Source: an uncultured Aquimarina sp.
Lineage (GTDB): Bacteria; Bacteroidota; Bacteroidia; Flavobacteriales; Flavobacteriaceae
NCBI GenBank assembly: GCA_947498935.1
Contig: CANMMM010000007.1
Span: 1 to 64,000 of the forward strand
Direction: 5' to 3'
Length of the DNA stretch: 64,000 nucleotides
Numbering within the stretch: position 1 is the stretch's first letter; every line of letters begins with the position of its first letter. The notes under the pieces were generated by a model. It searched no databases and was not told the origin of the DNA. It saw only the letters and a list, made by a program, of their open reading frames with translations. Shown here piece by piece: positions 24,632 to 33,977 of this stretch. The translations under genes and the position numbers were made by a program.

Positions 24632-26248
24632 TTATTGAGCCAATTGTCGGATACATGCCTCCGCACATTTTTCGCCATCAATAGCGGCAGAAATAATACC
24701 TCCTGCATACCCAGCACCTTCACCACACGGATACAGACCGCTGATCTGTACATGTGCCAATGTTTTATAATCTCTAGGAATCCGTACAGGTGATGATGTT
24801 CTAGATTCTGGAGCGTGCACCACAGCCTCATTAGTCATATACCCTCGCATGCGCTTGTCAAATGCTTTGAACCCTTCTTGAAGTGTACGATGAATAAAAC
24901 TAGGAAATACCTCGCCCATATCTACGCTAGCTAATCCTGGTTTATAGGAAGTAGTAGGTAAATCTTTAGACACTTGCCCATTGGTCATATCTACCAATCG
25001 CTGTGCGGGTACCCGCTGCGTTTTTCCTGCCAATGTCCAAGCACGTTGTTCGATCGCTTGCTGAAAATACATACCTGCTAGCGGTCCGTGTGCCGCAAAC
25101 TCTTTAAAATCCTCTAAGCGCAATTCTACGACAATCCCACTATTAGAAGTAGGTTGATCTCGCTTAGAAGGCGACCACCCATTGGTCACTACCTCTCCAG
25201 CATTCGTAGCACAAGGTGCAATCACACCTCCAGGACACATACAAAAAGAATACATCCCTCTACCCCCTACTTGTTTTACGATACTATAAGGAGAAGGTGG
25301 CAAATAAGGCCCTCTATCTGATCGCTTGTATTGAATCTGATCAATCAAAGCTTGTGAATGCTCTACCCGTACCCCTAGTGCAAAAGGCTTGGCTTCGATA
25401 GCCACTTTCTTTCGATCCAGTAACTCAAAAATATCTCTTGCAGAATGCCCTGTAGCCAAAATCACCGCATTAGTTTCTAAACGCGTACCATCCTCCAATA
25501 CGACTGCTGTCATTGCCGAATCCTTAATTTCAAAATCAGTGACCTTGGTTTCAAAACACACTTGCCCGCCTTGGGCTATGATACGTTCGCGCATTGCTGC
25601 AATGATGTCAGGTAATTTGTTCGTACCGATATGTGGGTGCGCATCGACCATAATCTGGTCTGTAGCACCAAAACCAACTAATAACCGAAGAATTCGCGCT
25701 ACATCACCACGTTTCTTAGAACGTGTATACAATTTACCATCGCTATAAGTACCCGCACCTCCTTCGCCAAAACAATAATTAGAATCTGCATCTACACGAT
25801 GATCTCTCGTAATCGCTTTCAGATCTCTACGTCTTGCTCGTACATCTTTGCCCCGCTCCAATACGATAGGCTTATAGCCTAATTCTACACAGCGCAACGC
25901 CGCAAATAATCCCGCAGGCCCCGCACCAATAATCACTACTTCTGATGCATGTGACACATCTGGGTATGCTGGTAATTCGACCTCCGTCGGTGCATAGGGT
26001 TCTGATACATATACCCGTAGTTTTAGATTGACCTTGACCGCTTTTTGACGTGCATCGATGGATCGTTTTAAAATCGACACATGTGTGATGGTAGCTAATG
26101 GAATCGAATTCTCCGTAGCTATTTTCTTCTTTAATGCCTCAGGTTGCGCAGCGACTGGCGGCGGTACTTGTATGCTAAATTCGTATTGCAATGCTCCTTT
26201 ATTTTGCTGCGAAGATACAATTAATTCACCTGCATACCTATGTCCCAC
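24632..26248 (-). CDS. FAD-dependent oxidoreductase (COG2509-like)
   Basis: Up to 538 residues. The FAD-binding GxGxxG is in EVVIIGAGPAGLFAALRC near residue 105; ADSNYCFGEGGAGTYSDGKLYTRS, GVRVEHSQALIDQIQY and GLYPCGEGAGYAGGIISAAIDG follow, as in COG2509 flavoproteins. The reaction is unknown. The frame opens with GTG at 26248, but the domain proper begins about 20 codons later, where a TTG (26191) would give a start LQYEFSIQVPPP; the true start is uncertain. It is divergent from the BatA-type gene. Confidence 0.8.
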   Translation of the reverse strand: MGHRYAGELIVSSQQNKGALQYEFSIQVPPPVAAQPEALKKKIATENSIPLATITHVSILKRSIDARQKAVKVNLKLRVYVSEPYAPTEVELPAYPDVSHASEVVIIGAGPAGLFAALRCVELGYKPIVLERGKDVRARRRDLKAITRDHRVDADSNYCFGEGGAGTYSDGKLYTRSKKRGDVARILRLLVGFGATDQIMVDAHPHIGTNKLPDIIAAMRERIIAQGGQVCFETKVTDFEIKDSAMTAVVLEDGTRLETNAVILATGHSARDIFELLDRKKVAIEAKPFALGVRVEHSQALIDQIQYKRSDRGPYLPPSPYSIVKQVGGRGMYSFCMCPGGVIAPCATNAGEVVTNGWSPSKRDQPTSNSGIVVELRLEDFKEFAAHGPLAGMYFQQAIEQRAWTLAGKTQRVPAQRLVDMTNGQVSKDLPTTSYKPGLASVDMGEVFPSFIHRTLQEGFKAFDKRMRGYMTNEAVVHAPESRTSSPVRIPRDYKTLAHVQISGLYPCGEGAGYAGGIISAAIDGEKCAEACIRQLAQ

Positions 26249-26267
26249 TTATCTGTATACATTAGTA

Positions 26268-26355
26268 GGGCGTTCCCCAAGGGTCGGGCTATCCGTTGCA
26301 ATTCCTCGCTCCTCCTATCGTCGGGCTGTGGGATTTCCACTGCTATCCCTAACGC
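26268..26355 (-). repeat. Dispersed ~90-bp repeat, copy 5 (type A)
   Basis: GGGCGTTCCCCAAGGGTCGG to CTATCCCTAACGC, with AATTCCTCGCTCCTCCTATCG inside. Located between divergent genes. Confidence 0.85.
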
Positions 26356-26446
26356 AAAAAAAGTCGTCACTACCCTATAAAAAATTAGTCCGTTCTACAG
26401 GAACAGTTACAAATCTTATAGTATATTTGAGAAACAATCATTAGGA

Positions 26447-28372
26447 ATGCAATTTAAACATCCAGAATACCTTTACGCTCTTTTCGCCCTTATTATTCCT
26501 ATCCTAGTGCATCTTTTTCAGTTGCGCCGCTTTAGAAAAGTCGCCTTTACCAATGTACAGTTTTTACAGCAGGTCAAATTACAAACTCGTAAGAGTTCCA
26601 TGATCAAAAAATGGCTGACATTGCTAGCCCGTCTACTCGCCTTAGCAGCACTAGTGATCGCCTTTGCACAACCCTATTTCTCCAATACACAAACCATCGG
26701 TAAACCGCAAGCTACTGCAATTTATCTAGACAACTCTTTTAGTATGCAAGCACGTGGCGCCAAAGGCCCTTTGCTCCAACGAGCCGTACAAGAACTATTG
26801 CATGCATTACCAGACGATGAGGTAGTCTCTATTTTTACCAATACCGAAACCTTTAAAGATATTACCAAAAAAGACATACAAAATGACTTATTGCAATTGT
26901 CCTATACCTCTGCTCAATTGCCCTATGCTGCAGCCTACCTAAAAGCCAAGCAATTGGTCGGCAATCAACCCGATGCTATCAAGCGTGTGATCATGGTTTC
27001 TGATTTTCAGCAGAAAGACAATGCCTTTGACATTGCTACCGATCCCCAAACCCATACCCATCTCGTACAATTAGCACCGGTCAATAGAGCCAACATCGCT
27101 ATAGACAGCATTTTTCTAGCACGCAACACTACCGATGATTTAGTACTCTCTGTACAACTCAGCAGTACAGCTCAAGCCGCCAATAACGTACCCGTAGCTT
27201 TGTATAATGAACAACAATTAATGGCCAAAACCACGGTCTCTATCCCTAAAAACGGAACGACCCTTACGCAGTTCAGCATGGGAGAAGCACAAACTATAAA
27301 AGGGCGTGTGCTTATAGAAGATCCATCTGTTACCTTCGATAACACCCGTTATTTCACCATCAATGCGTCACAAAAAATAAAAGTAGTTACCATTAATGGC
27401 ACAGATGATCAGTACCTACGTAATATCTATACACCTGATGAATTTGAGTTGATCAGTAGCACACTAGAAACCTTAAATTATAATGATCTTAGTACTGCGC
27501 ATCTAGTGGTTATCAATGAAATCGAACAATTGCCCATATCGCTTAACAATGCGCTCAATGCTTTTGCTACCCAAGGAGGAAGCATCTGTCTGATCCCTTC
27601 TAGCACCGGTACGATCGCTTCCTATCAGCAGCTCATCAGCATGTCTACCACAGATGGATTGCTTAGTAAGCAAGAAAGAGAAAAGAAAATAACCACTATT
27701 CACTTTTCTCACCCCCTGTATAAAGGCGTTTTCGATAAAGAAATTACCAATTTTCAATACCCGTCGGTAAGTACCTATTACACCAGTACTGCCTCCAACC
27801 CTATTTTATCATATGAGGATAATACGCCCTTTTTATTTGCTGCCAATTCTCTATATGTATTCACAGCACCTATAAATACAGGAAACTCTAATTTTCAGAA
27901 ATCACCACTTATTGTACCTACTTTATATAATATAGGAAAACAGAGCCTACAAGTATCCGATATTTCATATACCATCGGGATGACCAATACCTATGATATC
28001 GCCATCACACTCGGGCAAGATCGTATCTTATCACTGGTATCCGAAGAAGAACGTGTGATTCCATTACAGCAAAATTTTGCCAATAAAGTACAAGTAACCA
28101 CCGATGATGTGCCTACAAAAGCAGGAATCTACACACTCATGGATACAGAAAAAACTATTCAGCATGTAAGCTACAACTACGATCAGCAAGAAAGCAATCT
28201 ACTCTATTATAATTTAAGCAATACAGACCAGTATCAGGTCAGTGAAGCAGTAGAAACACTCTTTGATCAACTAAAAGAAGAGAACAGCATTCAGGAATTT
28301 TGGAAATGGTTTGTTATTTTTGCGCTATTATTTCTGTGCATTGAAATGTTATTACTAAAATTTCTAAAATGA
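26447..28372 (+). CDS. BatA-type membrane protein with vWA-like domain
   Basis: 641 residues. The N-terminus (MQFKHPEYLYALFALIIPIL, LFQLRRFRKVAFTNVQFLQQ) and second hydrophobic stretch LLARLLALAALVIAFAQPYF are the BatA N-terminal anchor. ATAIYLDNSFSMQARG is a DxSxS metal-site-like start of a von Willebrand A domain. A C-terminal membrane segment WFVIFALLFLCIEMLLLKFL closes it. Members of this group are linked to Bat (aerotolerance) systems; its role here is unknown. The stop codon overlaps the start of the dihydroorotase-like gene (ATGA). Confidence 0.85.
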   Translation: MQFKHPEYLYALFALIIPILVHLFQLRRFRKVAFTNVQFLQQVKLQTRKSSMIKKWLTLLARLLALAALVIAFAQPYFSNTQTIGKPQATAIYLDNSFSMQARGAKGPLLQRAVQELLHALPDDEVVSIFTNTETFKDITKKDIQNDLLQLSYTSAQLPYAAAYLKAKQLVGNQPDAIKRVIMVSDFQQKDNAFDIATDPQTHTHLVQLAPVNRANIAIDSIFLARNTTDDLVLSVQLSSTAQAANNVPVALYNEQQLMAKTTVSIPKNGTTLTQFSMGEAQTIKGRVLIEDPSVTFDNTRYFTINASQKIKVVTINGTDDQYLRNIYTPDEFELISSTLETLNYNDLSTAHLVVINEIEQLPISLNNALNAFATQGGSICLIPSSTGTIASYQQLISMSTTDGLLSKQEREKKITTIHFSHPLYKGVFDKEITNFQYPSVSTYYTSTASNPILSYEDNTPFLFAANSLYVFTAPINTGNSNFQKSPLIVPTLYNIGKQSLQVSDISYTIGMTNTYDIAITLGQDRILSLVSEEERVIPLQQNFANKVQVTTDDVPTKAGIYTLMDTEKTIQHVSYNYDQQESNLLYYNLSNTDQYQVSEAVETLFDQLKEENSIQEFWKWFVIFALLFLCIEMLLLKFLK

Positions 28373-29622
28373 ATTGTATCCTTAAGGCTGCTACTGTACT
28401 TGATCCTTCATCCCCTTTTCATCAACAAACCGTTGATATACACATACAAAATGGAACTATTATCGAGATAGCTCAGCATATCGATACTCCAGAAGGAGTA
28501 GAAACTATTGAGCTAGACCAATTGCATGTATCCAAAGGGTGGTTCGATAGTAGTGTGTGTTTTGGAGAACCTGGATATGAAGAACGCGAAACCATAGCCA
28601 ATGGATTGCAAGTTGCTGCAAAAAGTGGTTTTACAAGCATCGCACTTAATCCTAATAGCTTACCGATCATAGATACAAGCACAGCTATTGGTTTTCTAAA
28701 CCATAAAACCAGTACGCATGCTACAAAAGTCTATCCTATTGGTGCACTCACAGTACAATCCCAAGGTGTGGATTTAGCAGAACTATACGATATGCAACAA
28801 ATAGGAGCTATCGCTTTTGGAGATTATAAAAAAGCCATCAGCAATCCCAACCTGCTTAAAATTGCACTCTTATACGCTCAGAATTTTGATGGATTGGTCA
28901 TTTCATATCCACAGAATAATGATATTGCAGGAAAAGGAATGGTACATGAAGAAGCACAGAGTACGTATTTAGGACTCAAAGGCATTCCTGCACTAGCAGA
29001 AGAATTACAGATTTCTAGAGATTTATTTTTACTCGCCTATACAGGTGGTAAATTACATATCCCTACCATATCTACAGAAAAATCGGTAGCATTGATCCGA
29101 GAAGCCAAAGCCCAAGGACTACAAGTAAGCTGTAGTACTACTGTGCATCATACAACACTCACCGATCAAGAACTTGCTACTTTCGATACATGCTATAAAA
29201 TATTACCACCACTACGTACCCAACAAGATGTTGATGCTATTCGTGCAGGAATTGCAGATGGTACGATAGATATGATCACCAGTGATCACCAACCTATCGA
29301 TATAGAGCATAAAAAAGTAGCATTCGACAATGCCAAATACGGAACAATTGGTTTAGAAAGCGCCTTCGGTGTACTCAACCATGCGATTGGCATTGATCAA
29401 ACCATCGATATGTTGACCAAAGGAAAAACAATATTTGGTATCGAAGACCAAAGTATTGCTGTGGGGAATACAGTAGATCTTACACTTTTTACCCCACAAG
29501 GGACTGCTACTTTTACTCCACAACATATACACTCTAGTAGTACCAATAGTGCTTTTGTAGATAAAACCACTAAAGGGAGTGTCTACGGTATTATTACAAC
29601 AGAAAAAATAGCACTTAATTAA
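28369..29622 (+). CDS. Dihydroorotase homologue lacking metal ligands (PyrC/PyrX-like)
   Basis: 417 residues of the class I dihydroorotase family: WFDSSVCFGEPGYEERETIANG, GFTSIALNPN, HHTTLTDQE (260-268), PPLRTQQDVDAIRAGIADG and SDHQPIDIEHKK (305-316). The normal DxHxHxREPG is replaced by D60-S-S-V-C-F-G-E-P-G, so both zinc histidines and the Arg are gone. The later HxE motif reads ISYPQN. His260/261 and Asp306 remain. The product probably does not hydrolyse dihydroorotate; a structural or regulatory role as for PyrX is possible. Overlaps the BatA-type gene by 4 bases. Confidence 0.8.
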   Translation: MNCILKAATVLDPSSPFHQQTVDIHIQNGTIIEIAQHIDTPEGVETIELDQLHVSKGWFDSSVCFGEPGYEERETIANGLQVAAKSGFTSIALNPNSLPIIDTSTAIGFLNHKTSTHATKVYPIGALTVQSQGVDLAELYDMQQIGAIAFGDYKKAISNPNLLKIALLYAQNFDGLVISYPQNNDIAGKGMVHEEAQSTYLGLKGIPALAEELQISRDLFLLAYTGGKLHIPTISTEKSVALIREAKAQGLQVSCSTTVHHTTLTDQELATFDTCYKILPPLRTQQDVDAIRAGIADGTIDMITSDHQPIDIEHKKVAFDNAKYGTIGLESAFGVLNHAIGIDQTIDMLTKGKTIFGIEDQSIAVGNTVDLTLFTPQGTATFTPQHIHSSSTNSAFVDKTTKGSVYGIITTEKIALN

Positions 29623-29669
29623 GAAAATAGTATCTCAATATATTAGTATCACTAAGGATCGATTGAATT

Positions 29670-30005
29670 ATGCAGTCTAATTACGCCAAACAAGGAAAAA
29701 CAACCGCCATCGTAGCCTACCTAACGATTGTAGGTACGATCATCGCCTTTTTTATGAATCAAGATGATAAGAATAGCTTTGCAGCCTTCCACATACGACA
29801 GGCATTAGGAATACATATTTCCTTTTACCTACTCGGGGCCCTAACAAGCATGTTCGACTCATGGATGATCTCATCTGCATTTTATGTATTTATTTTTATG
29901 CTGATCATCTACGGACTCATTTCTGCGTTTAAAGAAGAACAAAAACCTGTTCCTTTTTTGGGCGCTCGTTTTCAAGAATGGTTTACCTTTATTCAGCAAA
30001 AATAA
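29670..30005 (+). CDS. DUF4870-like membrane protein
   Basis: 111 residues with hydrophobic segments (IVAYLTIVGTIIAFFM, IHISFYLLGALTSMFD, AFYVFIFMLIIYGLISAF) and AAFHIRQALGI between. The pattern FHxRQAlg plus small size matches DUF4870 (TIC20-like) proteins. Inner membrane, role unknown. It follows the dihydroorotase-like gene by 47 bases and precedes the esterase gene, possibly one transcript. Confidence 0.8.
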   Translation: MQSNYAKQGKTTAIVAYLTIVGTIIAFFMNQDDKNSFAAFHIRQALGIHISFYLLGALTSMFDSWMISSAFYVFIFMLIIYGLISAFKEEQKPVPFLGARFQEWFTFIQQK

Positions 30006-30098
30006 TCGGAGTACTGCGTAGCGCGTACATGAGGCTACAGATACGATGAAGTGTTTTTTTACACTTCAATGATTTAAAAAATAAAACAATAATCATAT

Positions 30099-30758
30099 AT
30101 GGAAACTCAAACACTCTCTTTACATCATATCATCAAAGCTCCTAGCGTGCAGAAAGAGAAAACACCTGTATTATTTATGTTTCATGGATATGGCAGTAAT
30201 GAAGAAGATTTGTTTTCCTTTGCCTCTGAATTACCAGAAACATTATGTATTATTTCTGTAAGAGCTCCTTATCCGATGCAACCACATGGAAATGCGTGGT
30301 ATGCCATCTATTTTGATGCTGCACAAGGCAAGTTTAGTGATGATGCACAGGCCATTGAATCACGCGATCGCATTGCCCAATTTATAGATGAGGCCGTAGC
30401 AGCCTATGATCTAGATGCTAGCAATGTTAGCATATTAGGGTTTAGCCAAGGAACTATTTTGAGTTATGCAGTCGCACTGTCGTACCCACAAAAAATAAAA
30501 AACGTCATTGCACTAAGCGGATACCTCAATGAAGCAATTTTAGCAGAGGGATATGCATCCAATGATTTCTCTAACCTATCTATTTATTGTTCGCATGGCA
30601 CGGTAGACCAAGTGATTCCTATTGATTGGGCACTAAAAGCACCCGAAAAATTACAAACACTAGGCATTGCTACCGAATTACAGCAATTTCCGGTAGGACA
30701 CGGCGTAGCCCCACAGAATTTTTATCAATTCAAAGAGTGGTTAGCAGATAAGGTATAG
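30099..30758 (+). CDS. Alpha/beta hydrolase, phospholipase/carboxylesterase family
   Basis: 219 residues. FMFHGYGSNEEDLFSFA gives the HGxG oxyanion segment, ILGFSQGTILSYAVAL the GxSxG nucleophile (Ser ~126), SHGTVDQVIPIDWA the Asp and FPVGHGVAPQNF the His. These match YpfH/esterase-type serine hydrolases. Cytoplasmic, acting on small acyl esters; natural substrate unknown. Confidence 0.88.
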   Translation: METQTLSLHHIIKAPSVQKEKTPVLFMFHGYGSNEEDLFSFASELPETLCIISVRAPYPMQPHGNAWYAIYFDAAQGKFSDDAQAIESRDRIAQFIDEAVAAYDLDASNVSILGFSQGTILSYAVALSYPQKIKNVIALSGYLNEAILAEGYASNDFSNLSIYCSHGTVDQVIPIDWALKAPEKLQTLGIATELQQFPVGHGVAPQNFYQFKEWLADKV

Positions 30759-30840
30759 TAATAATCTTTAATTACCAACAATATCATACGCGTGATACAC
30801 AACTCTTTTTTTAGATTTCTTGACTAAAGTCAAGAAAAAC

Positions 30841-31085
30841 TTATTTTCTCTTACAGACCTTTGTCAATACATAGTTACCTTCTATATCATAATAGGAAGT
30901 GATTTGATATTTACTGATGAAGAAGAAGTGGTTGTAAACTTTTGAGGCGATGCCAATAACATGTGCTTTTGCTCCCAAATTTTTATAGTTCCAGTGCCTT
31001 TAAAACTACCATGTCCCGTAAAGTCCCCGAATGTAAAACGGTTATTCCTTCGATGTTTGCGTACATACCCAAAAGTAGCAACCAC
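30841..31085 (-). pseudogene. Possible degraded gene between esterase and membrane-protein genes
   Basis: One frame reads a coding-like end NLGAKAHVIGIASKVYNHFF then KYQITSYYDIEGNYVLTKVC and stop at 30841. Upstream of it the same frame has stops near 30997-31003, while another frame continues with HRRNNRFTFGDFTGHGSFKG. The switch suggests a frameshifted remnant. The family is not recognised. The rest of 30759-30840 holds only a small hairpin (TTTCTTGACT/AGTCAAGAAA, ~30817-30838). Confidence 0.35.
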
Positions 31086-31107
31086 TTCTTTATAAAAATG
31101 ATGTTGT

Positions 31108-31509
31108 ATGTATTATTTTCAGCTAACCAAAAAACAGATTTTACTATCCCTTTTATGGCTTACGGTAGTACTGATCATGATATTCTCAGATTTTTTCTCT
31201 ACCACTATAGAGTTGAATACCACAACTACCATCAAATTACCTATCAATGCGATCACTGCTATGATTATTGCGGCAATTCCTACGACTAGTACATTACTCA
31301 TGGTACTGGTTTCTTGGTTACTCCCCTATTATGTAAATCGATGGGTACAACTCATCATTGCTAGCCTAACGATTCTATATATAATCGGCGGAAGAGTCAC
31401 ACTACCTCATTATTTTATCATGGGCAGCATCGAAGTATGTATTCTGATCGCTATTCTTATTATTGCCTACAGATGGAAATACAATCACCTATCAGATATG
31501 GTTTTATAA
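31108..31509 (+). CDS. Small membrane protein, DUF6326-like
   Basis: 133 residues, four hydrophobic segments (ILLSLLWLTVVLIMIFSDFF, INAITAMIIAAIPTTSTLLMVLVSWLL, WVQLIIASLTILYIIGG, SIEVCILIAILIIAYRW). The start QLTKKQILLSLLWL and the F(F/Y)SD following it are in line with DUF6326. Inner membrane, role unknown. Flanked by a possible pseudogene; no clear operon partner. Confidence 0.6.
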   Translation: MYYFQLTKKQILLSLLWLTVVLIMIFSDFFSTTIELNTTTTIKLPINAITAMIIAAIPTTSTLLMVLVSWLLPYYVNRWVQLIIASLTILYIIGGRVTLPHYFIMGSIEVCILIAILIIAYRWKYNHLSDMVL

Positions 31510-31655
31510 TATATAAGATTCCCTTCATCTCCCCACCTTACAATTCAAAGTTTAACTGCTCTTAGACCGTTACTTTATTTTTTTGGCACGCTGCTTGATA
31601 CTATACTAGTGAGCATCAAAACTAAATATTGATGCTTTCATTAAAATAACAGCGT

Positions 31656-32795
31656 ATGAAAAATCTTGTTTTACTTTTTACAGCCTTTGTATTTGCTACG
31701 ACAGGAGCCAATGCATTCGAAAACAATACCAACACCACCCTCAAAACTGCCTATAACTATGGGAAATCGTTTATTTTTAACGAAGGAGGAGTTGAGTTTT
31801 CTATATATCCAGATGGACAGTTTGATTTCTATATCGATACCCCGCAACCAGGTGTAAGCTTTTCGGTACACAAACCAGGAGTAAATATCAGTTTTAATGC
31901 CGGCTATAACTACGATGCCTATGTACAATATGATGATTATGGCGCTGTAGTACAGATAGAAAACACTCCTATCTTTTATGATTATTACGGTAGAATTAGT
32001 CAGGCAGGAGATGTATATATTCATTATAACAATTGGGGGCGTGTAGCACGTATCGGAAGTTTATATGTACATTATGATCGCTATGGACATTTCGTAAACC
32101 ATACAGGGTATATCAATACCTATAATAGAAGATATGTATACAGACCGTATCATGCTTATTTCTCGGCACCAGTAATAGAACGATGTGTAGTATATAACAG
32201 ACCCTATAGAAGATATTATAGCCCTTATAGGTATTCATATACAATCTATCGCGATAGCTACTACAATGGCTATTACCGAAAACCTTATAGAAGTCGTAAC
32301 TATTATAGACCACAAAATAACATCGCACGCTATCAGAGAGGTACGAGACATAGTAATGCCCGAAGCTTACAATATAGAAACAGAGACCGCAGAACAGCGA
32401 TGTATCAACGAAATGACCGTGAGTACCGTCGTACACATACACCGTATACAGCCAACAGGCAGCAAACGACTAGAGGTAATAGAACGATCACCCCTCGAAA
32501 AAGTACGCAGTATAAAAGGAAGTATACAGCACCTGCGGTACGAAGTACTACGAGAAGTAAGGTAACCTATAATAATGGTACACGTAGCTACCAGCAACGT
32601 ACTACTAAAAAATATAGTCCTACCACACGAAGTACGACACGCAATACTGTAACATATCGTTCTTCGAACAGTCATTATAAAAAAGGAACTACACGTCCCG
32701 CTAGTACGAGACAGAAAAAATATACAACGAATAGCAATGGTAGGTCTACATCCTACAACAGATCGACTCGCAGTAACTATAGCAGAGGCGAATAA
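31656..32795 (+). CDS. Secreted Tyr/Arg-rich protein of unknown function
   Basis: 379 residues with a signal peptide MKNLVLLFTAFVFATTGANA. Residues ~40-150 are acidic/aromatic (GVEFSIYPDGQFDFYI, NAGYNYDAYVQYDDYGAVVQ, repeated YDYYGR/YNNWGR/YDRYGH units). From ~150 it becomes very basic and Tyr/Arg/Thr-rich with low complexity to the end. Such proteins are conserved in flavobacteria without assigned role; the composition suggests an envelope or matrix protein. Its alternate frames give spurious open stretches. Confidence 0.75.
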   Translation: MKNLVLLFTAFVFATTGANAFENNTNTTLKTAYNYGKSFIFNEGGVEFSIYPDGQFDFYIDTPQPGVSFSVHKPGVNISFNAGYNYDAYVQYDDYGAVVQIENTPIFYDYYGRISQAGDVYIHYNNWGRVARIGSLYVHYDRYGHFVNHTGYINTYNRRYVYRPYHAYFSAPVIERCVVYNRPYRRYYSPYRYSYTIYRDSYYNGYYRKPYRSRNYYRPQNNIARYQRGTRHSNARSLQYRNRDRRTAMYQRNDREYRRTHTPYTANRQQTTRGNRTITPRKSTQYKRKYTAPAVRSTTRSKVTYNNGTRSYQQRTTKKYSPTTRSTTRNTVTYRSSNSHYKKGTTRPASTRQKKYTTNSNGRSTSYNRSTRSNYSRGE

Positions 32796-32825
32796 CGAAA
32801 ATATTATTTTTTTGGTTGGTTAGTT

Positions 32826-32872
32826 AGAAAATCCCTTCGCTTTGTACCTCGGTACATCGCAAGGGATTTTCT
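32826..32872 (+). terminator. Long stem-loop after the Tyr/Arg-rich protein gene
   Basis: AGAAAATCCCTT and AAGGGATTTTCT pair, with GTACC/GGTAC inside; 3' TTTTCTCTTATC is only weakly T-rich. Probable terminator or mRNA-stabilising hairpin. Confidence 0.6.
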
Positions 32873-32995
32873 CTTATCAGAGATCTTCTTTGATAATTTG
32901 ATGCAATCCGCAAAAAAAAGAAAAACAACGGTAACATTTTGCGCTATTTTGACACTTATAATAGAAGTCATTTTTACTTTTTTAAACTAAATACA

Positions 32996-33139
32996 ATGAT
33001 CGAAATAGATAAGAACACTGAAAATGTAACAAAGGATAGTACACTCTTCTCTGCAAAAGCAATCATAGGTGCTACTTTTTTAGGTGGACCGCTTGCTGCT
33101 GGTTATATGATTGGAGAAAACTTTAAACCACTTCAATAA
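32996..33139 (+). CDS. Short protein, possibly truncated membrane-protein N-terminus
   Basis: 47 residues from the ATG at 32996. STLFSAKAIIGATFLGGPLAAGYMIGENFKPLQ resembles the first ~45 residues of longer flavobacterial membrane proteins (GGPLaaGY...ENFKal), which go on with several membrane segments. Here a TAA follows at once and no continuation is seen in other frames. Either a functional short form or a truncated gene; preceded by a normal spacing for translation. Confidence 0.5.
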   Translation: MIEIDKNTENVTKDSTLFSAKAIIGATFLGGPLAAGYMIGENFKPLQ

Positions 33140-33203
33140 CTAAAAACAAACATACTACTCGTAGAGCCTACAAACAGTAATTGATCGTAATCAAAAACTA
33201 GCA

Positions 33204-33932
33204 ATGAACTATTCAAAAAACAAAATAGAACTTAAAGAAAATGGGTATTCTATTGTAACTGACCTGTATTCTGATAACGAAATAAACAGTATGATAGTAT
33301 GCATTGAAAATGCAAAACAAGACGCTAATTCGTTTCTAAAAACAAAAGACTTGTTTGCGATTAGACAATTGATCAATCATGTACCTGAATTGCGTAATGT
33401 ACTATTTAACAAAAAACTAACTCAACTAATTTCTGATCTTTCTGAATCTGAATATTTCCTCACAAAAGCTATTTACTTTGATAAACCAAGTGATTCGAAC
33501 TGGTTTGTAGGGTATCATCAAGATTTAAGTATTTCGGTAGACAAAAAAGCAGAATTAAAAAATTATTTGAATTGGACTTTTAAGAAAGGACAATATGGTG
33601 TTCAACCGCCTATTGACATTTTACAGGATACAGTAACCATCAGAGTTCATTTGGACAAAACAGACAAAAACAATGGAGCATTAAAAGTGATTCCAAAATC
33701 TCACCTAAAAGGAATAGTTCGTGCGAATTCAAAAGATTGGAATATCGAGAATGAATATATTTGTAAGGTAGAAAAAGGTGGTGCAATGCTTATGAAACCT
33801 CTGACGTTACATGCTTCTGACAGAACCACCAACGGAAAGAAAAGACGAGTAATTCATTTAGAATTTAACAAACATACGCTAGCCGAGCCATTAAAGTGGT
33901 TGGAATATAATAGCATCAAAACTAGCCTATAA
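33204..33932 (+). CDS. Phytanoyl-CoA dioxygenase (PhyH)-family oxygenase
   Basis: 242 residues. The Fe(II) ligands are GYHQDLSI (HxD, near residue 110) and LTLHASDRT (distal His, near 202); KKRRVIHLEF supplies the Arg that binds 2-oxoglutarate. TVTIRVHLDKTDKNNGALKVIPKSHLKG is typical of PhyH. A cytoplasmic hydroxylase of an unknown small substrate. It follows a short open frame and precedes an RDD gene by 45 bases. Confidence 0.85.
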   Translation: MNYSKNKIELKENGYSIVTDLYSDNEINSMIVCIENAKQDANSFLKTKDLFAIRQLINHVPELRNVLFNKKLTQLISDLSESEYFLTKAIYFDKPSDSNWFVGYHQDLSISVDKKAELKNYLNWTFKKGQYGVQPPIDILQDTVTIRVHLDKTDKNNGALKVIPKSHLKGIVRANSKDWNIENEYICKVEKGGAMLMKPLTLHASDRTTNGKKRRVIHLEFNKHTLAEPLKWLEYNSIKTSL

Positions 33933-33977
33933 TACCGAAACTGCACTACTAATACTACTAACAGCATAGAAAACTAC

